Assembly: GCA_036405135.1 (NCBI GenBank)
Contig: DASWYF010000022.1
Span: 248,001 to 312,000 of the forward strand
Reading direction: 5' to 3'
From: Verrucomicrobiia bacterium
GTDB taxonomy: Bacteria; Verrucomicrobiota; Verrucomicrobiia; Limisphaerales; JAEYXS01
DNA: 64,000 nt
Under the pieces are notes generated by a model that saw nothing but the letters and a program-made list of their open reading frames with translations, was not told the DNA's origin and made no database searches. The translations under genes and the position numbers were made by a program. The stretch's first letter is position 1. Each line of letters starts with the position of its first letter. This document shows, piece by piece, positions 36,808-45,573 of the stretch.

Positions 36808-36832
36808 ACTGCCGGCTGGAATCCGGCAGCAC
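36808..36832 (+). repeat. GCCGGCTGGAATCCGGC palindromic repeat, copy 2
   Basis: Identical 25-base copy of 34681-34705, in the 258-base gap before nuoA. The rest of that gap is GC-rich without a recognisable gene; the nuo promoter must lie within it. Confidence 0.8.
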
Positions 36833-36944
36833 ATTGGGGTACTGCGCGGATTCGCGCGTTTGAGTAAAGTGATGTCAGTTCCTTGACGTCGGCCCGTTGC
36901 GCCGTTAGCTTCTTCGCAGGATTCCACCTGTGGCGTAAGCACCA

Positions 36945-37325
36945 ATGCTAGCGGTTGCATACCATCCTTATCTGTTTCTGGTCGTTTTGCTGGGCGTAGC
37001 CATCGTCTTTCCACTCATCCCGCTCGCGCTCGCGAAGCTGTGGGCGAAGAAGTTTTCTCCACCGAAGCCCGGTCCGGATAAGAACGCGACTTATGAATGC
37101 GGTCTGGAATCCAAGGGCGATGCGTGGGTGCAGTTCAAGTCCGAGTATTACCTCTACGGCATCTTGTTCCTGATCTTCGATGTGGAGACGGTTTTTCTGC
37201 TGCCCTTTGCGGTGGCGTTCACGGGGCTTTCGGCGGGGGCGTTTATCGCCATCATGTTCTTTCTGCTGTTGCTGGCAGAGGGATTGGTGTGGGCGTGGAA
37301 GAAGGGTGTGCTGACTTGGAAATGA
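36945..37325 (+). CDS. nuoA: NADH-quinone oxidoreductase subunit A
   Basis: A membrane subunit of complex I, 126 aa with three transmembrane helices. Family residues are visible in ATYECGLESKGDAWVQFK and YYLYGILFLIFDVETVFLLP. It helps form the E-channel beside the quinone cavity with NuoH, NuoJ and NuoK. It opens the nuo operon, with nuoB starting 6 bases after its stop. Confidence 0.96.
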   Translation: MLAVAYHPYLFLVVLLGVAIVFPLIPLALAKLWAKKFSPPKPGPDKNATYECGLESKGDAWVQFKSEYYLYGILFLIFDVETVFLLPFAVAFTGLSAGAFIAIMFFLLLLAEGLVWAWKKGVLTWK

Positions 37326-37331
37326 CGCATC

Positions 37332-37946
37332 ATGGATGAAGGGCTGCGTAATGAATTGAGCAAACAGGGCGTGTTCACCACGACCTTGAGCGACCTCTAC
37401 AATTGGGGGCGTCGCAGTTCCGTGTGGCCGTTGCAATTCGGTCTCGCGTGCTGCGCGATCGAGATGATCGCGGCCTCCATGGCGCGGTATGATTTGGCGC
37501 GATTCGGTGCGGAGGTGTTTCGTCCATCACCACGTCAGGCAGATCTTATGATCGTGGCCGGGACGGTGACCAAGAAGATGGCGCCGCAAGTGGTGCGGCT
37601 CTACAACCAGATGCCGGAGCCGAAATACGTCATCGCGATGGGTGCGTGCGCGATTTCCGGTGGCCCTTTCAAGCAGGGTTACAATGTGCTGAAGGGGATT
37701 GACCGTTATATTCCGGTGGATGTGCACATTCCTGGATGCCCGCCGCGACCCGAGGCGCTTTTGCATGCGTTCATGACGTTGCAGCGGAAGATCGATGAGC
37801 AGGCTATGAGCGGGAAGGCGCGTCCGCGTCATCTGAATCCCGATGCGCCGAGTGAATTTCCGGTGCCGCAATTTGGCGAACACGATCTGGTGCCGCCGAA
37901 GAATGAGATGGTGTGGGAGACACCAGTGGTGACGAGAAACGGCTAA
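37332..37946 (+). CDS. nuoB: NADH-quinone oxidoreductase subunit B
   Basis: Carries the N2 4Fe-4S cluster, the last electron carrier before quinone. The adjacent cysteines are in [11 protein letters not shown], and the remaining ligands in [10 protein letters not shown] and [11 protein letters not shown], so the cluster site is complete. At 204 aa it has a longer C-terminus than the minimal subunit ([17 protein letters not shown] onward). It lies 12 bases upstream of nuoC. Confidence 0.97.
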   Translation: MDEGLRNELSKQGVFTTTLSDLYNWGRRSSVWPLQFGLACCAIEMIAASMARYDLARFGAEVFRPSPRQADLMIVAGTVTKKMAPQVVRLYNQMPEPKYVIAMGACAISGGPFKQGYNVLKGIDRYIPVDVHIPGCPPRPEALLHAFMTLQRKIDEQAMSGKARPRHLNPDAPSEFPVPQFGEHDLVPPKNEMVWETPVVTRNG

Positions 37947-37958
37947 TGATTTGAAATC

Positions 37959-38573
37959 GTGATCGACCTAGAGTCCATAAGGCTGCGAATCGAAGCCAGC
38001 GTGGCGGGCGCACAAGTGACGCTGGTGCCGAATGACTCGCCTGCCGCCCAGCCGTCGCTCTTGGTGGAGGGTGCGCATGGTCTCGCGATCGCCTTATTTT
38101 TGCGCGATGATGCGGAACTGCGTTTTGACTATTGCTCCAATGCGACGGGGGTTGATTGGCTGGATACCGAGCTGAAAGTGAAGGTCAAGCAGGTGGTGGA
38201 TGGTGTGGAGAAAGAGGTCGAGCAAGTGACTAAAAAGCCCGGCTATCTGGAAACGGTCTATCATCTGTATTCGATGGAGAAACGGCATGGGCCGCTGATC
38301 TTGCGGATGCGTACTAGGAATCGTGCGGGTGAAGCGAAACTGCCATCGCTGACATCGGTCTGGCGCAGTTGTGAGTTTCAGGAGCGCGAGATTTACGATC
38401 TTTACGGCATCGAGTTCATCGGGCATCCGGATTTACGCCGCATCTTGATGTGGGATGGGTTCAAGGATCATCCGATGCGGAAAGATTACGTGGAGCCGGA
38501 TGATTACGAGTACGAGCCGACGCCACACGATGAGGTGCTGGAGAAGGCGAAGGAGCATTATCCTGGCAGTTGA
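37959..38573 (+). CDS. nuoC: NADH-quinone oxidoreductase subunit C
   Basis: A peripheral-arm subunit, separate here and not fused to NuoD. The family signature is in ERE-type segment [20 protein letters not shown] followed by [21 protein letters not shown] 37959 is the start. Unlike most operons, nuoD does not follow directly: a 543-base interval carrying a toxin-antitoxin pair intervenes. Confidence 0.95.
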   Translation: MIDLESIRLRIEASVAGAQVTLVPNDSPAAQPSLLVEGAHGLAIALFLRDDAELRFDYCSNATGVDWLDTELKVKVKQVVDGVEKEVEQVTKKPGYLETVYHLYSMEKRHGPLILRMRTRNRAGEAKLPSLTSVWRSCEFQEREIYDLYGIEFIGHPDLRRILMWDGFKDHPMRKDYVEPDDYEYEPTPHDEVLEKAKEHYPGS

Positions 38574-38613
38574 ACGGCATAGACATTGCATATAAGAAGC
38601 CTAAATTATCTGT

Positions 38614-38805
38614 ATGAGCAGCAAAGAAATAGCGATGGAGATCATCCGGAAACTGCCGGACGAGGCGTCCTTGCAGGAGATCTCGGATGAGATCGAGTTT
38701 GTGGCTGGAATCAGGCAGGGAGCGATGGAACTGGATCGGGGCGAGTCTGTCTCGGCAGATGAGATACTGAAGCGCATACCCGCATGGGCGAACTCTACAA
38801 AGTAG
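38614..38805 (+). CDS. Antitoxin of a RelE/ParE-type toxin-antitoxin module
   Basis: A 63-aa acidic protein (KEIAMEIIRKLPDEASLQEI, then QGAMELDRGESVSADEIL and KRIPAW). This pattern is common in small antitoxins placed before ParE/RelE toxins; identification rests on that pattern and on the overlap with the toxin gene by 22 bases. The antitoxin would neutralise the toxin and repress the pair. It sits inside the nuo operon, between nuoC and nuoD. Confidence 0.75.
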   Translation: MSSKEIAMEIIRKLPDEASLQEISDEIEFVAGIRQGAMELDRGESVSADEILKRIPAWANSTK

Positions 38806-39107
38806 TCTTTTCGCCACAAGCGGTCAGAGACATTGAATCGATTGTCCGCCATATCGCCTTGCAAGCATCTCCGCAAATCGCAGAGGCCTTTGGTGTGAAG
38901 CTGGTTGGCAAGGCTTTGAGCTTGGAAGCACTTCCGCTCAGAGGCCGGGTGGTTCCGGAAGTGGGGATGCCTTTTCGGGAAATCATTTTTCGCAGTTATC
39001 GGATCGTGTTCCGGATAGTTGGTGAACGGGTTGAGATAGTCCGGTTTTGGCATGCGGCGCGTGGGATCCCGCAGATTGATTCGGATGATTTTGGCAATCC
39101 TGGTTGA
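38784..39107 (+). CDS. ParE/RelE-family toxin
   Basis: A 107-aa toxin of the RelE/ParE superfamily: YKVVFSPQAVRDIESIVRHI at the N-terminus, LPLRGRVVPEVG in the middle and the C-terminal strands YRIVFRIVGERVEIVRFWHA. ParE members poison gyrase and RelE members cleave mRNA on the ribosome; this one is closer to ParE in the opening segment, but the target is not decided by sequence. It starts inside the antitoxin gene and ends 9 bases before nuoD, so the pair is transcribed with the respiratory genes. Confidence 0.85.
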   Translation: MGELYKVVFSPQAVRDIESIVRHIALQASPQIAEAFGVKLVGKALSLEALPLRGRVVPEVGMPFREIIFRSYRIVFRIVGERVEIVRFWHAARGIPQIDSDDFGNPG

Positions 39108-39116
39108 ACTTATTCA

Positions 39117-40274
39117 ATGGAAGCTACGCTGACCAATAGTGACAAGACTGCCGAGGCCACGATTGAGGCTGGTGTCGGCGATCTGCTGGAAGTGTCCATG
39201 GGGCCGCATCATCCGTCCACGCACGGCGTTTTCCGCATGGATGTGGTGCTGGATGGTGAGCGGGTGGTGAAGCTCAAGCCAGTGTTCGGTTATCTGCATC
39301 GTAATCATGAGAAGATCGCGGAGGGGGCGAGTTACCTAGCCTCGATGCCTTACACAGACCGGCTCGATTACTTTTGCTCGATGACGAATAACTGGGCTTA
39401 CGCGTTGTCTGTCGAGAAGCTGGCTGGGCTGCAAGTGCCGGAGCGTGCGGAGTATATCCGCCTCATCACGGCGGAGCTGACGCGATTGGTGAATCACACG
39501 TGTTTGCTGGGCTTTTTAGTGCAGGACATGGGCGCGCTCGGCACGCCCCTCATGTATGCCTTCCGTGAACGCGAGAAGATTCTCGATCTGTTCGAGTCGC
39601 TGAGCGGGGCGCGCATGATGTGCAATTACATGCGCTTCGGAGGTTGCCGCTGTGATCTGCCGACGGGCTGGCTGGAGCAGGCGCAGAAGGTGGTGGATGA
39701 GTATCCGCGTTTTCTGGATGAATACGAACGCTTGCTCATGGGGAATGAAATCCTCATGGCGCGCAGTCAAAATGTGGGGGTGCTGCCCAAGGCTCTGGCG
39801 ATTAGTGCGGGCATCACTGGCCCGATGCTGCGGGCGAGCGGGGTGAACTACGACATCCGCAAGGTGGATAAATACGGCATCTACGACCGCTTCAATTTCC
39901 GTGTGCCGCTTGGCGAACATGGTGATGTTTATGATCGACTGATGATCCGGTTGCTGGAGATGCGGGAATCACTGGGGATTTTGCAGCAGGCGTTGAAAGC
40001 CATTCCTGAAGGGCCGATCATTGATCCGAAGGCGAAGTTGCGTGGCTTCAAACCGAAGGCAGGCGAGGCTTATGGACGCATCGAAGCGCCGAAGGGCGAA
40101 CTGGGTTTTTATCTGATCAGTGATGGCACGCCGAATCCGTATCGCTACCGCATACGTCCGCCGAGTTTCATCAATTTGACGATTCTTGAGGACATGTGCC
40201 TCGGTCATACGGTGGCGGATGTGGTGATCATCTTGGGTAGTGTGGATATCGTGCTCGGTGAGGTGGATCGGTAA
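39117..40274 (+). CDS. nuoD: NADH-quinone oxidoreductase subunit D
   Basis: A 49-kDa-type subunit that forms the quinone site with NuoB. Family motifs are [27 protein letters not shown] and the C-terminal [12 protein letters not shown]. The 385-aa length is normal, with about 20 extra residues before the first conserved strand. It begins just after the toxin gene and is followed within 5 bases by the macro-domain gene. Confidence 0.97.
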   Translation: MEATLTNSDKTAEATIEAGVGDLLEVSMGPHHPSTHGVFRMDVVLDGERVVKLKPVFGYLHRNHEKIAEGASYLASMPYTDRLDYFCSMTNNWAYALSVEKLAGLQVPERAEYIRLITAELTRLVNHTCLLGFLVQDMGALGTPLMYAFREREKILDLFESLSGARMMCNYMRFGGCRCDLPTGWLEQAQKVVDEYPRFLDEYERLLMGNEILMARSQNVGVLPKALAISAGITGPMLRASGVNYDIRKVDKYGIYDRFNFRVPLGEHGDVYDRLMIRLLEMRESLGILQQALKAIPEGPIIDPKAKLRGFKPKAGEAYGRIEAPKGELGFYLISDGTPNPYRYRIRPPSFINLTILEDMCLGHTVADVVIILGSVDIVLGEVDR

Positions 40275-40278
40275 TAAT

Positions 40279-40803
40279 ATGCGTTGGCTACTCAAACAGA
40301 CTAACTTGCTCGACGAACCGGCAGATGTGCTCGTCTGTTCGGCCAACGTGAGTCTGAACTTATCTGGCGGTGTCGGTGCGGAATTGTTAGGGCGCTATGG
40401 AAATGAGATGCAGAAGACTTTGCATGCGGTCATTCACGGGCGTAGCCCACGGGCGGCGAAGTGTGGCGAAGTGATCGCGTATTCCGGTGCTGAATTGCCT
40501 TACAAAGCGGTGCTGCATGCGGTGGCCATCGATGGCTGGTATAAGAGCAGCCCGCAGATAATCACGGATATCACGCGCAAAGCGTTGAAGATGGCGGCGG
40601 GTTATGGGGCTAAGCGAGTGGCGTTTACGGTGCTGGCAACCGGCTTTGGCAACCTGTCCTTGGCCGAGTTTGCCCAAGGGGTAAGGCCGATATTGGGTGA
40701 TGAATTTCCTCCCGTTGGGGAAGTGGTGTTTGGTCTGTTGCTCGACTTTCAAGTGGCGGAGATGGCGCAACATTTTCCAGAGTTAGAAACTTGTAACGTT
40801 TAA
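40279..40803 (+). CDS. Macro-domain protein (ADP-ribose-binding fold)
   Basis: A 174-aa single macro domain. The ligand loop is seen as ADVLVCSANVSLNLSGGVGA, then VLHAVAIDGW and the second loop VLATGFGNLSLAEFAQGV. Macro domains bind or hydrolyse ADP-ribose and related NAD products. The start is ATG 40279 (MRWLLKQTN); an upstream in-frame start inside nuoD is unlikely. It is not a complex I subunit, yet it lies 4 bases after nuoD and 6 bases before nuoI. It may respond to NAD-derived metabolites, an inference from position only. Confidence 0.8.
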   Translation: MRWLLKQTNLLDEPADVLVCSANVSLNLSGGVGAELLGRYGNEMQKTLHAVIHGRSPRAAKCGEVIAYSGAELPYKAVLHAVAIDGWYKSSPQIITDITRKALKMAAGYGAKRVAFTVLATGFGNLSLAEFAQGVRPILGDEFPPVGEVVFGLLLDFQVAEMAQHFPELETCNV

Positions 40804-40809
40804 AACCGA

Positions 40810-41448
40810 ATGCTCGGCGAAGGCATATTGAAAGGCATGGTGGAAACGGCGAGAAACTTCGCCGGGAGCTATGTGTCCAAAGATCGCCTCACGACGGTCG
40901 AGTATCCGGAGCAACGCATCGCGCCGAAAGAGAATGCGCGGCAGTTTCCGTTCTTGGTGTTCGATGGCAATGATCCGCAAGCGGGCTTGCGCTGTGTGGC
41001 GTGCCAGATCTGCGAGAAGGAATGTCCGCCGAAATGCATCTACATCGAGAAGAGTAAGGACAAGAAGCCAGACTTTGTCGGTAAGGCGCAGATTTATCCG
41101 GCCACGTTTGATATCGATATCTCCGTCTGCATGAGCTGCCAGATCTGTGTGGAGGTCTGTCCGTTCGATGCCATCAAGATGGATCAGGAATATGAGCTAT
41201 CGAATGACGACCGGTTCGGCGGTCTGCTCCTGCACAAAATGGATCTGGCCAAGCCGAATGATTATTTCCGCAAGCTGCATCCGAAGGACGCTGGCGAGAT
41301 CGACGCGGCACGCGTAGCGGCGAAGGAACAGGCTGAAGCCAAGGCCAAGGCAGATGCCGAGGCGAAGGCCAAAGCGGCAGCGGAAGCAAAAGCGAAAGCG
41401 GCGGCAACGCCACCGGCTCCACCGGCGGCTCCGCCCACGGGCGCATAA
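40810..41448 (+). CDS. nuoI: NADH-quinone oxidoreductase subunit I with Ala/Lys-rich tail
   Basis: A ferredoxin-like subunit bridging the electron chain to NuoB. Two complete 4Fe-4S sites are present: CVACQICEKECPPKC and CMSCQICVEVCPFD. After about residue 165 comes a tail of alternating Ala, Lys and Glu (EQAEAKAKADAEAKAKAAAE) ending in Pro-Pro-rich residues, not part of the usual subunit. The gene directly follows the macro-domain gene, and nuoG is missing from its expected place between nuoF and nuoH. Confidence 0.95.
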   Translation: MLGEGILKGMVETARNFAGSYVSKDRLTTVEYPEQRIAPKENARQFPFLVFDGNDPQAGLRCVACQICEKECPPKCIYIEKSKDKKPDFVGKAQIYPATFDIDISVCMSCQICVEVCPFDAIKMDQEYELSNDDRFGGLLLHKMDLAKPNDYFRKLHPKDAGEIDAARVAAKEQAEAKAKADAEAKAKAAAEAKAKAAATPPAPPAAPPTGA

Positions 41449-41460
41449 GGGATCACGGGC

Positions 41461-42666
41461 ATGGATATTGGCGAACTGATCAACTCAATCATCAGCGATC
41501 CAGACCAGGTCTTCGTTCTGACGAAGGCTTTCGTCGTCGGCAAGTTCCCCGCAGGTGCCCAGCCGCTCGTCTCCATCTTGCTCTCCATCATGCCGATTCT
41601 CAGCGTGTTTCCGGGCTTGTTCGCGTTGACGACGATTCTGGAACGCAAAGGATTGGGACGTATCCAAAACCGCTTGGGACCAAATCGCGTGGGCCCGTTC
41701 GGCATCCTGCAACCCGCCGCGGATGGTATCAAAGCACTCATCAAGGAAGATGTCGTGCCGCGTGCGGCGGATAAGTTAGTACACTTCCTTGCGCCCGTGG
41801 TGATCGTGATTCCGGTGATTCTTTCATACGCGGTGTTACCGGTTGGACGGAACATGGTAGCCATTGATCTGGATGCTGGGCTGCTGTTCTTCTTCGCGGT
41901 CGGTGCGTCAACAGAACTGGCGGTGTTCATGGCCGGTTGGTCGAGCCGGAATAAATATTCGTTGCTGGGAGCGATGCGTGCCATCGGGCAGATGATCAGC
42001 TATGAGATCCCGCTCATTCTTTCGGCGGTCACGGTGGTGATGGCCGTGGGCTCGCTCTCCACGACATCCATCGTGGATGCACAAGCGGGCTACTATGGTT
42101 GGCTGCCGAACTGGTATGTGTTCACGCCGTGGGGTTTCGCGGGGTTCCTGCTCTTCGTGACAGCGGCTACGGCAGAGTCGAATCGTTCGCCGTTTGATAT
42201 TCCAGAAGGCGAGTCCGAGATCATCGCGGGTTATTTCGTGGAATATTCGGGATTCAAGTTCGCGCTCTTTTTCCTTGGAGAATACCTCGGACTGTTCGCG
42301 GTGAGCGGTTTGGCTATCACACTGTTCCTTGGTGGCTGGCATGCGCCGTTGCCGTTCCTGGAGTGGATACCTTCGTGGTGCTGGTTCTTTGCGAAGCTCA
42401 TGGGCTTCATCGTGCTATTCATCTGGCTGCGCGGGACGTTGCCACGCCTGCGCCAAGACCAGCTCATGAACTTCGCCTGGAAATTCATGCTGCCGCTTAC
42501 GCTCATCAACATCTTCGTGGCGGGCATCTGGCGGTTTATCGAGCCGGGCTTTATGCGTTGGATCATTTGTGCGGGAATGTTGGTGGCGGCTTATGTGCTA
42601 CTGGGACGCGGTCTGACGGCGGCACGCGGGGTGGCGCCGCGGGAATATCGTTACGCGGAGAATTGA
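41461..42666 (+). CDS. nuoH: NADH-quinone oxidoreductase subunit H
   Basis: The membrane subunit at the junction of the two arms, forming part of the quinone tunnel. Motifs include RIQNRLGPNRVGPFGILQPA, SYEIPLILSAV and AESNRSPFDIPEGESEI. At 401 aa it is longer than the common 320-350, with extra residues at the N-terminus (about 1-35) before the first conserved helix. It begins 12 bases after nuoI and is followed by nuoJ in 4 bases. Confidence 0.96.
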   Translation: MDIGELINSIISDPDQVFVLTKAFVVGKFPAGAQPLVSILLSIMPILSVFPGLFALTTILERKGLGRIQNRLGPNRVGPFGILQPAADGIKALIKEDVVPRAADKLVHFLAPVVIVIPVILSYAVLPVGRNMVAIDLDAGLLFFFAVGASTELAVFMAGWSSRNKYSLLGAMRAIGQMISYEIPLILSAVTVVMAVGSLSTTSIVDAQAGYYGWLPNWYVFTPWGFAGFLLFVTAATAESNRSPFDIPEGESEIIAGYFVEYSGFKFALFFLGEYLGLFAVSGLAITLFLGGWHAPLPFLEWIPSWCWFFAKLMGFIVLFIWLRGTLPRLRQDQLMNFAWKFMLPLTLINIFVAGIWRFIEPGFMRWIICAGMLVAAYVLLGRGLTAARGVAPREYRYAEN

Positions 42667-42670
42667 ACTG

Positions 42671-43222
42671 ATGGAACTGGCCTTTGTCATCATAGCGACG
42701 GTCACGCTCGGTGGAGCGGTGGCGGTGATGTCGTTGCGTCATCTGGTGCATTGCGCGCTGGCGTTGGTGGTGACGTTCGCCGGACTCGGTGCGATGTATC
42801 TGATGCTGAGTGCCGAGTTCGTGGCCTTCGTGCAACTACTCGTTTATATCGGCGCGGTGGCGATTCTCATCGTGTTCGCCTTGTTGCTCACGCGCAGTGC
42901 CACTGAGGAGCCGAATCAAAGTCTCTTGCAGAGTAAGGTGGCGGGCGTGGGGATCGCCTTACTGGCGTTTGGAACGATTGTGGGCGCGTTGCTTTCCAGT
43001 GGACGTTTTGATCGCGTGCAACTGGCAGCACCGATGCTGACGGTGAAGCGCATTGGTGAGGAATTGATGACGCGTTATGTGCTGCCGCTGGAAGCCATCG
43101 GACTCTTGCTGACGGCGGCGACTATCGGTGCGGTGGTGATCGCGATGGAAGAGCGCAAGGTTGCGGACAAGTCGAAGTCTGCTGAGGAGTCTGCGCATAC
43201 ATCGGAGGACAAGCACGGATGA
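42671..43222 (+). CDS. nuoJ: NADH-quinone oxidoreductase subunit J
   Basis: A membrane subunit, 183 aa with five helices. The family-typical helix 3 reads FVAFVQLLVYIGAVAILIVF. A hydrophilic C-terminal tail (KVADKSKSAEESAHTSEDKH) is longer than in E. coli. Its end overlaps the nuoK start by four bases (ATGA). Confidence 0.95.
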   Translation: MELAFVIIATVTLGGAVAVMSLRHLVHCALALVVTFAGLGAMYLMLSAEFVAFVQLLVYIGAVAILIVFALLLTRSATEEPNQSLLQSKVAGVGIALLAFGTIVGALLSSGRFDRVQLAAPMLTVKRIGEELMTRYVLPLEAIGLLLTAATIGAVVIAMEERKVADKSKSAEESAHTSEDKHG

Positions 43223-43524
43223 TCCCGCTGCATTATTACCTCATCGTAGCGGCGATGCTCTTCTGCATCGGCTTGGCAGGAGCATTGATCCGGCGCAATG
43301 CGATCATGGTGCTGGTGGGCATTGAGTTAATGTTGAATGCGGCGAACCTGAACTTCATTGCTTTCTGGCGTTACTCGCCGAATCCGGATGGCAACCAAGG
43401 GGTGATGTTCGCAATCTTCTCCATCGCTATCGCGGCGGCGGAGGCGGCGGTGGGGTTGGCACTGATTATCGCGCTCTATCGGCATTATCGGAATACGGAT
43501 GTGGCGAAGGAGGATAAGAAATAG
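43219..43524 (+). CDS. nuoK: NADH-quinone oxidoreductase subunit K
   Basis: A 101-aa three-helix subunit related to MrpC. The conserved membrane glutamates are seen in VGIELMLNAANLNF and AAAEAAVGLALI. It connects the quinone region to the antiporter-like subunits. Its stop is followed immediately by the ATG of nuoL. Confidence 0.96.
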   Translation: MIPLHYYLIVAAMLFCIGLAGALIRRNAIMVLVGIELMLNAANLNFIAFWRYSPNPDGNQGVMFAIFSIAIAAAEAAVGLALIIALYRHYRNTDVAKEDKK

Positions 43525-45573
43525 ATGGATAACGCCGCCTCCATGCTTTGGTTGATCCCCGCGCTGCCGCTGTTGGCAGCGGTGATCACCACGTTTGTGG
43601 GGAAAGGGCAACGTGGGTTGGCCTCGGGTGTGGCGGTGGCGGGAATGGTGGGAGCTTTCCTCTTGTCGGTGAAAGCGTTCATCGCAGTACTGGGGCAACA
43701 TGGTGTGCCGGTGGTGCACAATTTTCTGTGGTTGGAATTCGGTGAAACGCAGATGCAGCTCGGCTGGGTGCTTGATCCTTTGAGCGCGATGATGCTGGTG
43801 ATGGTGACGTTCGTCGGCACGCTCATCTTCATCTTCAGCATCGGCTACATGGCGCATGATGAACGGTTCACGCGCTTTTTCTGTTTCCTGTCACTTTTTG
43901 CGGCAGCGATGCTGGGTTTGGTAATCGCGAATAATCTGTTGCTGCTTTTCATGTGTTGGGAACTGGTGGGCCTCGCGTCCTATCTGCTCATCGGGTTCTG
44001 GTATCAAAAGCCGTCAGCAGCGGCGGCGGCGAAGAAGGCGTTTATCACGACGCGCATTGGCGACATCGGCCTGTTTCTCGGGTTGCTCTGGCTGTATCGC
44101 GAGACAGGGACGCTGCTTTGCTATGACAATGGGGCCGGGTGTTTGGAGCAATCAGCACTGACGAAGCTCGTGGGACAAATGGCCTTTGGCGGTATAGCGG
44201 TGAGCACGGTGATTTCACTGCTGCTTTTCTGTGGAGCGGTGGGCAAGAGCGGTCAGGTACCGTTGCACGTGTGGTTGCCGGATGCGATGGAAGGTCCGAC
44301 GCCGGTGAGCGCGCTCATCCATGCGGCGACGATGGTGGCGGCAGGCGTGTTCCTCATGGCACGGGTGTATCCGCTGCTGGCCGTAACCCCTGACGGACCA
44401 GCGAATGACACGGCGGCGCTGCAAGTGATCACGTGGGTGGGAGCGATAACGGCAGTCTTTGCGGCATTCATCGCGATGGCACAGAATGATATCAAACGCA
44501 TCCTCGCATACTCTACGGTGTCGCAACTGGGCTTGATGTTTGTAGGCTTGGGCGTGGGTGGTGTGGCGGTGGGAATGTTTCATCTTATCACGCATGCGTT
44601 CTTCAAGGCGTTGCTGTTCCTTGGTTCGGGTTCCGTGATTCATGGATGTAATGAGGAACAGGACATTCGTAAGATGGGCGGCTTGCGGAAATTCATGCCG
44701 GTGACGTTTTACGCTTATGGGATAGGTATGATCTCGCTGGCGGGCGTGATCCCGTTCGCTGGCTTCTGGAGTAAGGATGAGATCATGCACAAGGCGCATC
44801 AGTGGCCTGCTTCGGAGATTCCATACTATCTCGTGCTGGTGGGCGCGTTTCTGACGGCGTTCTACATGACGAGGCAAATGGCGTATGTGTTCTTCGGCTC
44901 GAATAGAGCGGCTTCTGCTCATGGGCACGAAACCAAGACACATGAGCCGCATGAGAGTCCGGCGGTGATGACGGTGCCGCTGATTGTGTTGGCCGTCTGC
45001 GCGACTCTAATCGGGTTTCTCGGGACACCAGCGTGGCCTTGGTTTGAATCGTTTGTGCATGGGCATGAAGTGGTTTTTGATGGTGGCAAATTGCTCCATG
45101 CCTGGCCAACGATTCTGACATCCATCGTCATCTGCGGTATCGGTGTCGCAGCCGGATGGGGTTACTACGGACGAAAGGCAATTGATACGAGCAAAGCAGA
45201 TCCACTGCACGGATTGCTGCCGAATGTCTATCCGGCGTTGGAGAAACGGTTGCTCATTGATGAACTGTATGAAGCGACGGTGATCGCGTGGCAGAAGGCT
45301 TGGGCGCAGGGATGCGATTGGCTGGAGAAGCAAGTATGGCAGGGCGTGATGGTGGTAATGAGCATTGGATCGCAAGTGCTAGGCTGGGTGAATCGCATCA
45401 TCGACGAGATCGTGATCAATGGCGGGTTCAATGCGAGTTGTGCGAAGTTGCAGGAATCGGGCGATAAGGTGGAACTCGCGCATCGGGGAAATATCCAACG
45501 GGCTTTGCGTGGATTGGGCATCGCGCTGACGATTCTCGTCCTGCTGCTGTCATGGGGGTGCAGCAAATCATGA
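43525..45573 (+). CDS. nuoL: NADH-quinone oxidoreductase subunit L, enlarged C-terminal region
   Basis: The distal antiporter-like subunit, 682 aa against about 613 in E. coli as I remember it. Pump residues are present: TM5 glutamate in MCWELVGLASYLL and TM7 lysine in GKSGQVPLHVWL. The lateral helix region (about residue 577 to 654, LIDELYEATVIAWQKAW to DKVELAHR) spans about 77 residues before the final membrane helix; in E. coli NuoL the same interval is about 47. An elongated lateral helix would reach across an additional antiporter subunit. It is followed by two nuoM genes, with an ATGA overlap. Confidence 0.96.
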   Translation: MDNAASMLWLIPALPLLAAVITTFVGKGQRGLASGVAVAGMVGAFLLSVKAFIAVLGQHGVPVVHNFLWLEFGETQMQLGWVLDPLSAMMLVMVTFVGTLIFIFSIGYMAHDERFTRFFCFLSLFAAAMLGLVIANNLLLLFMCWELVGLASYLLIGFWYQKPSAAAAAKKAFITTRIGDIGLFLGLLWLYRETGTLLCYDNGAGCLEQSALTKLVGQMAFGGIAVSTVISLLLFCGAVGKSGQVPLHVWLPDAMEGPTPVSALIHAATMVAAGVFLMARVYPLLAVTPDGPANDTAALQVITWVGAITAVFAAFIAMAQNDIKRILAYSTVSQLGLMFVGLGVGGVAVGMFHLITHAFFKALLFLGSGSVIHGCNEEQDIRKMGGLRKFMPVTFYAYGIGMISLAGVIPFAGFWSKDEIMHKAHQWPASEIPYYLVLVGAFLTAFYMTRQMAYVFFGSNRAASAHGHETKTHEPHESPAVMTVPLIVLAVCATLIGFLGTPAWPWFESFVHGHEVVFDGGKLLHAWPTILTSIVICGIGVAAGWGYYGRKAIDTSKADPLHGLLPNVYPALEKRLLIDELYEATVIAWQKAWAQGCDWLEKQVWQGVMVVMSIGSQVLGWVNRIIDEIVINGGFNASCAKLQESGDKVELAHRGNIQRALRGLGIALTILVLLLSWGCSKS

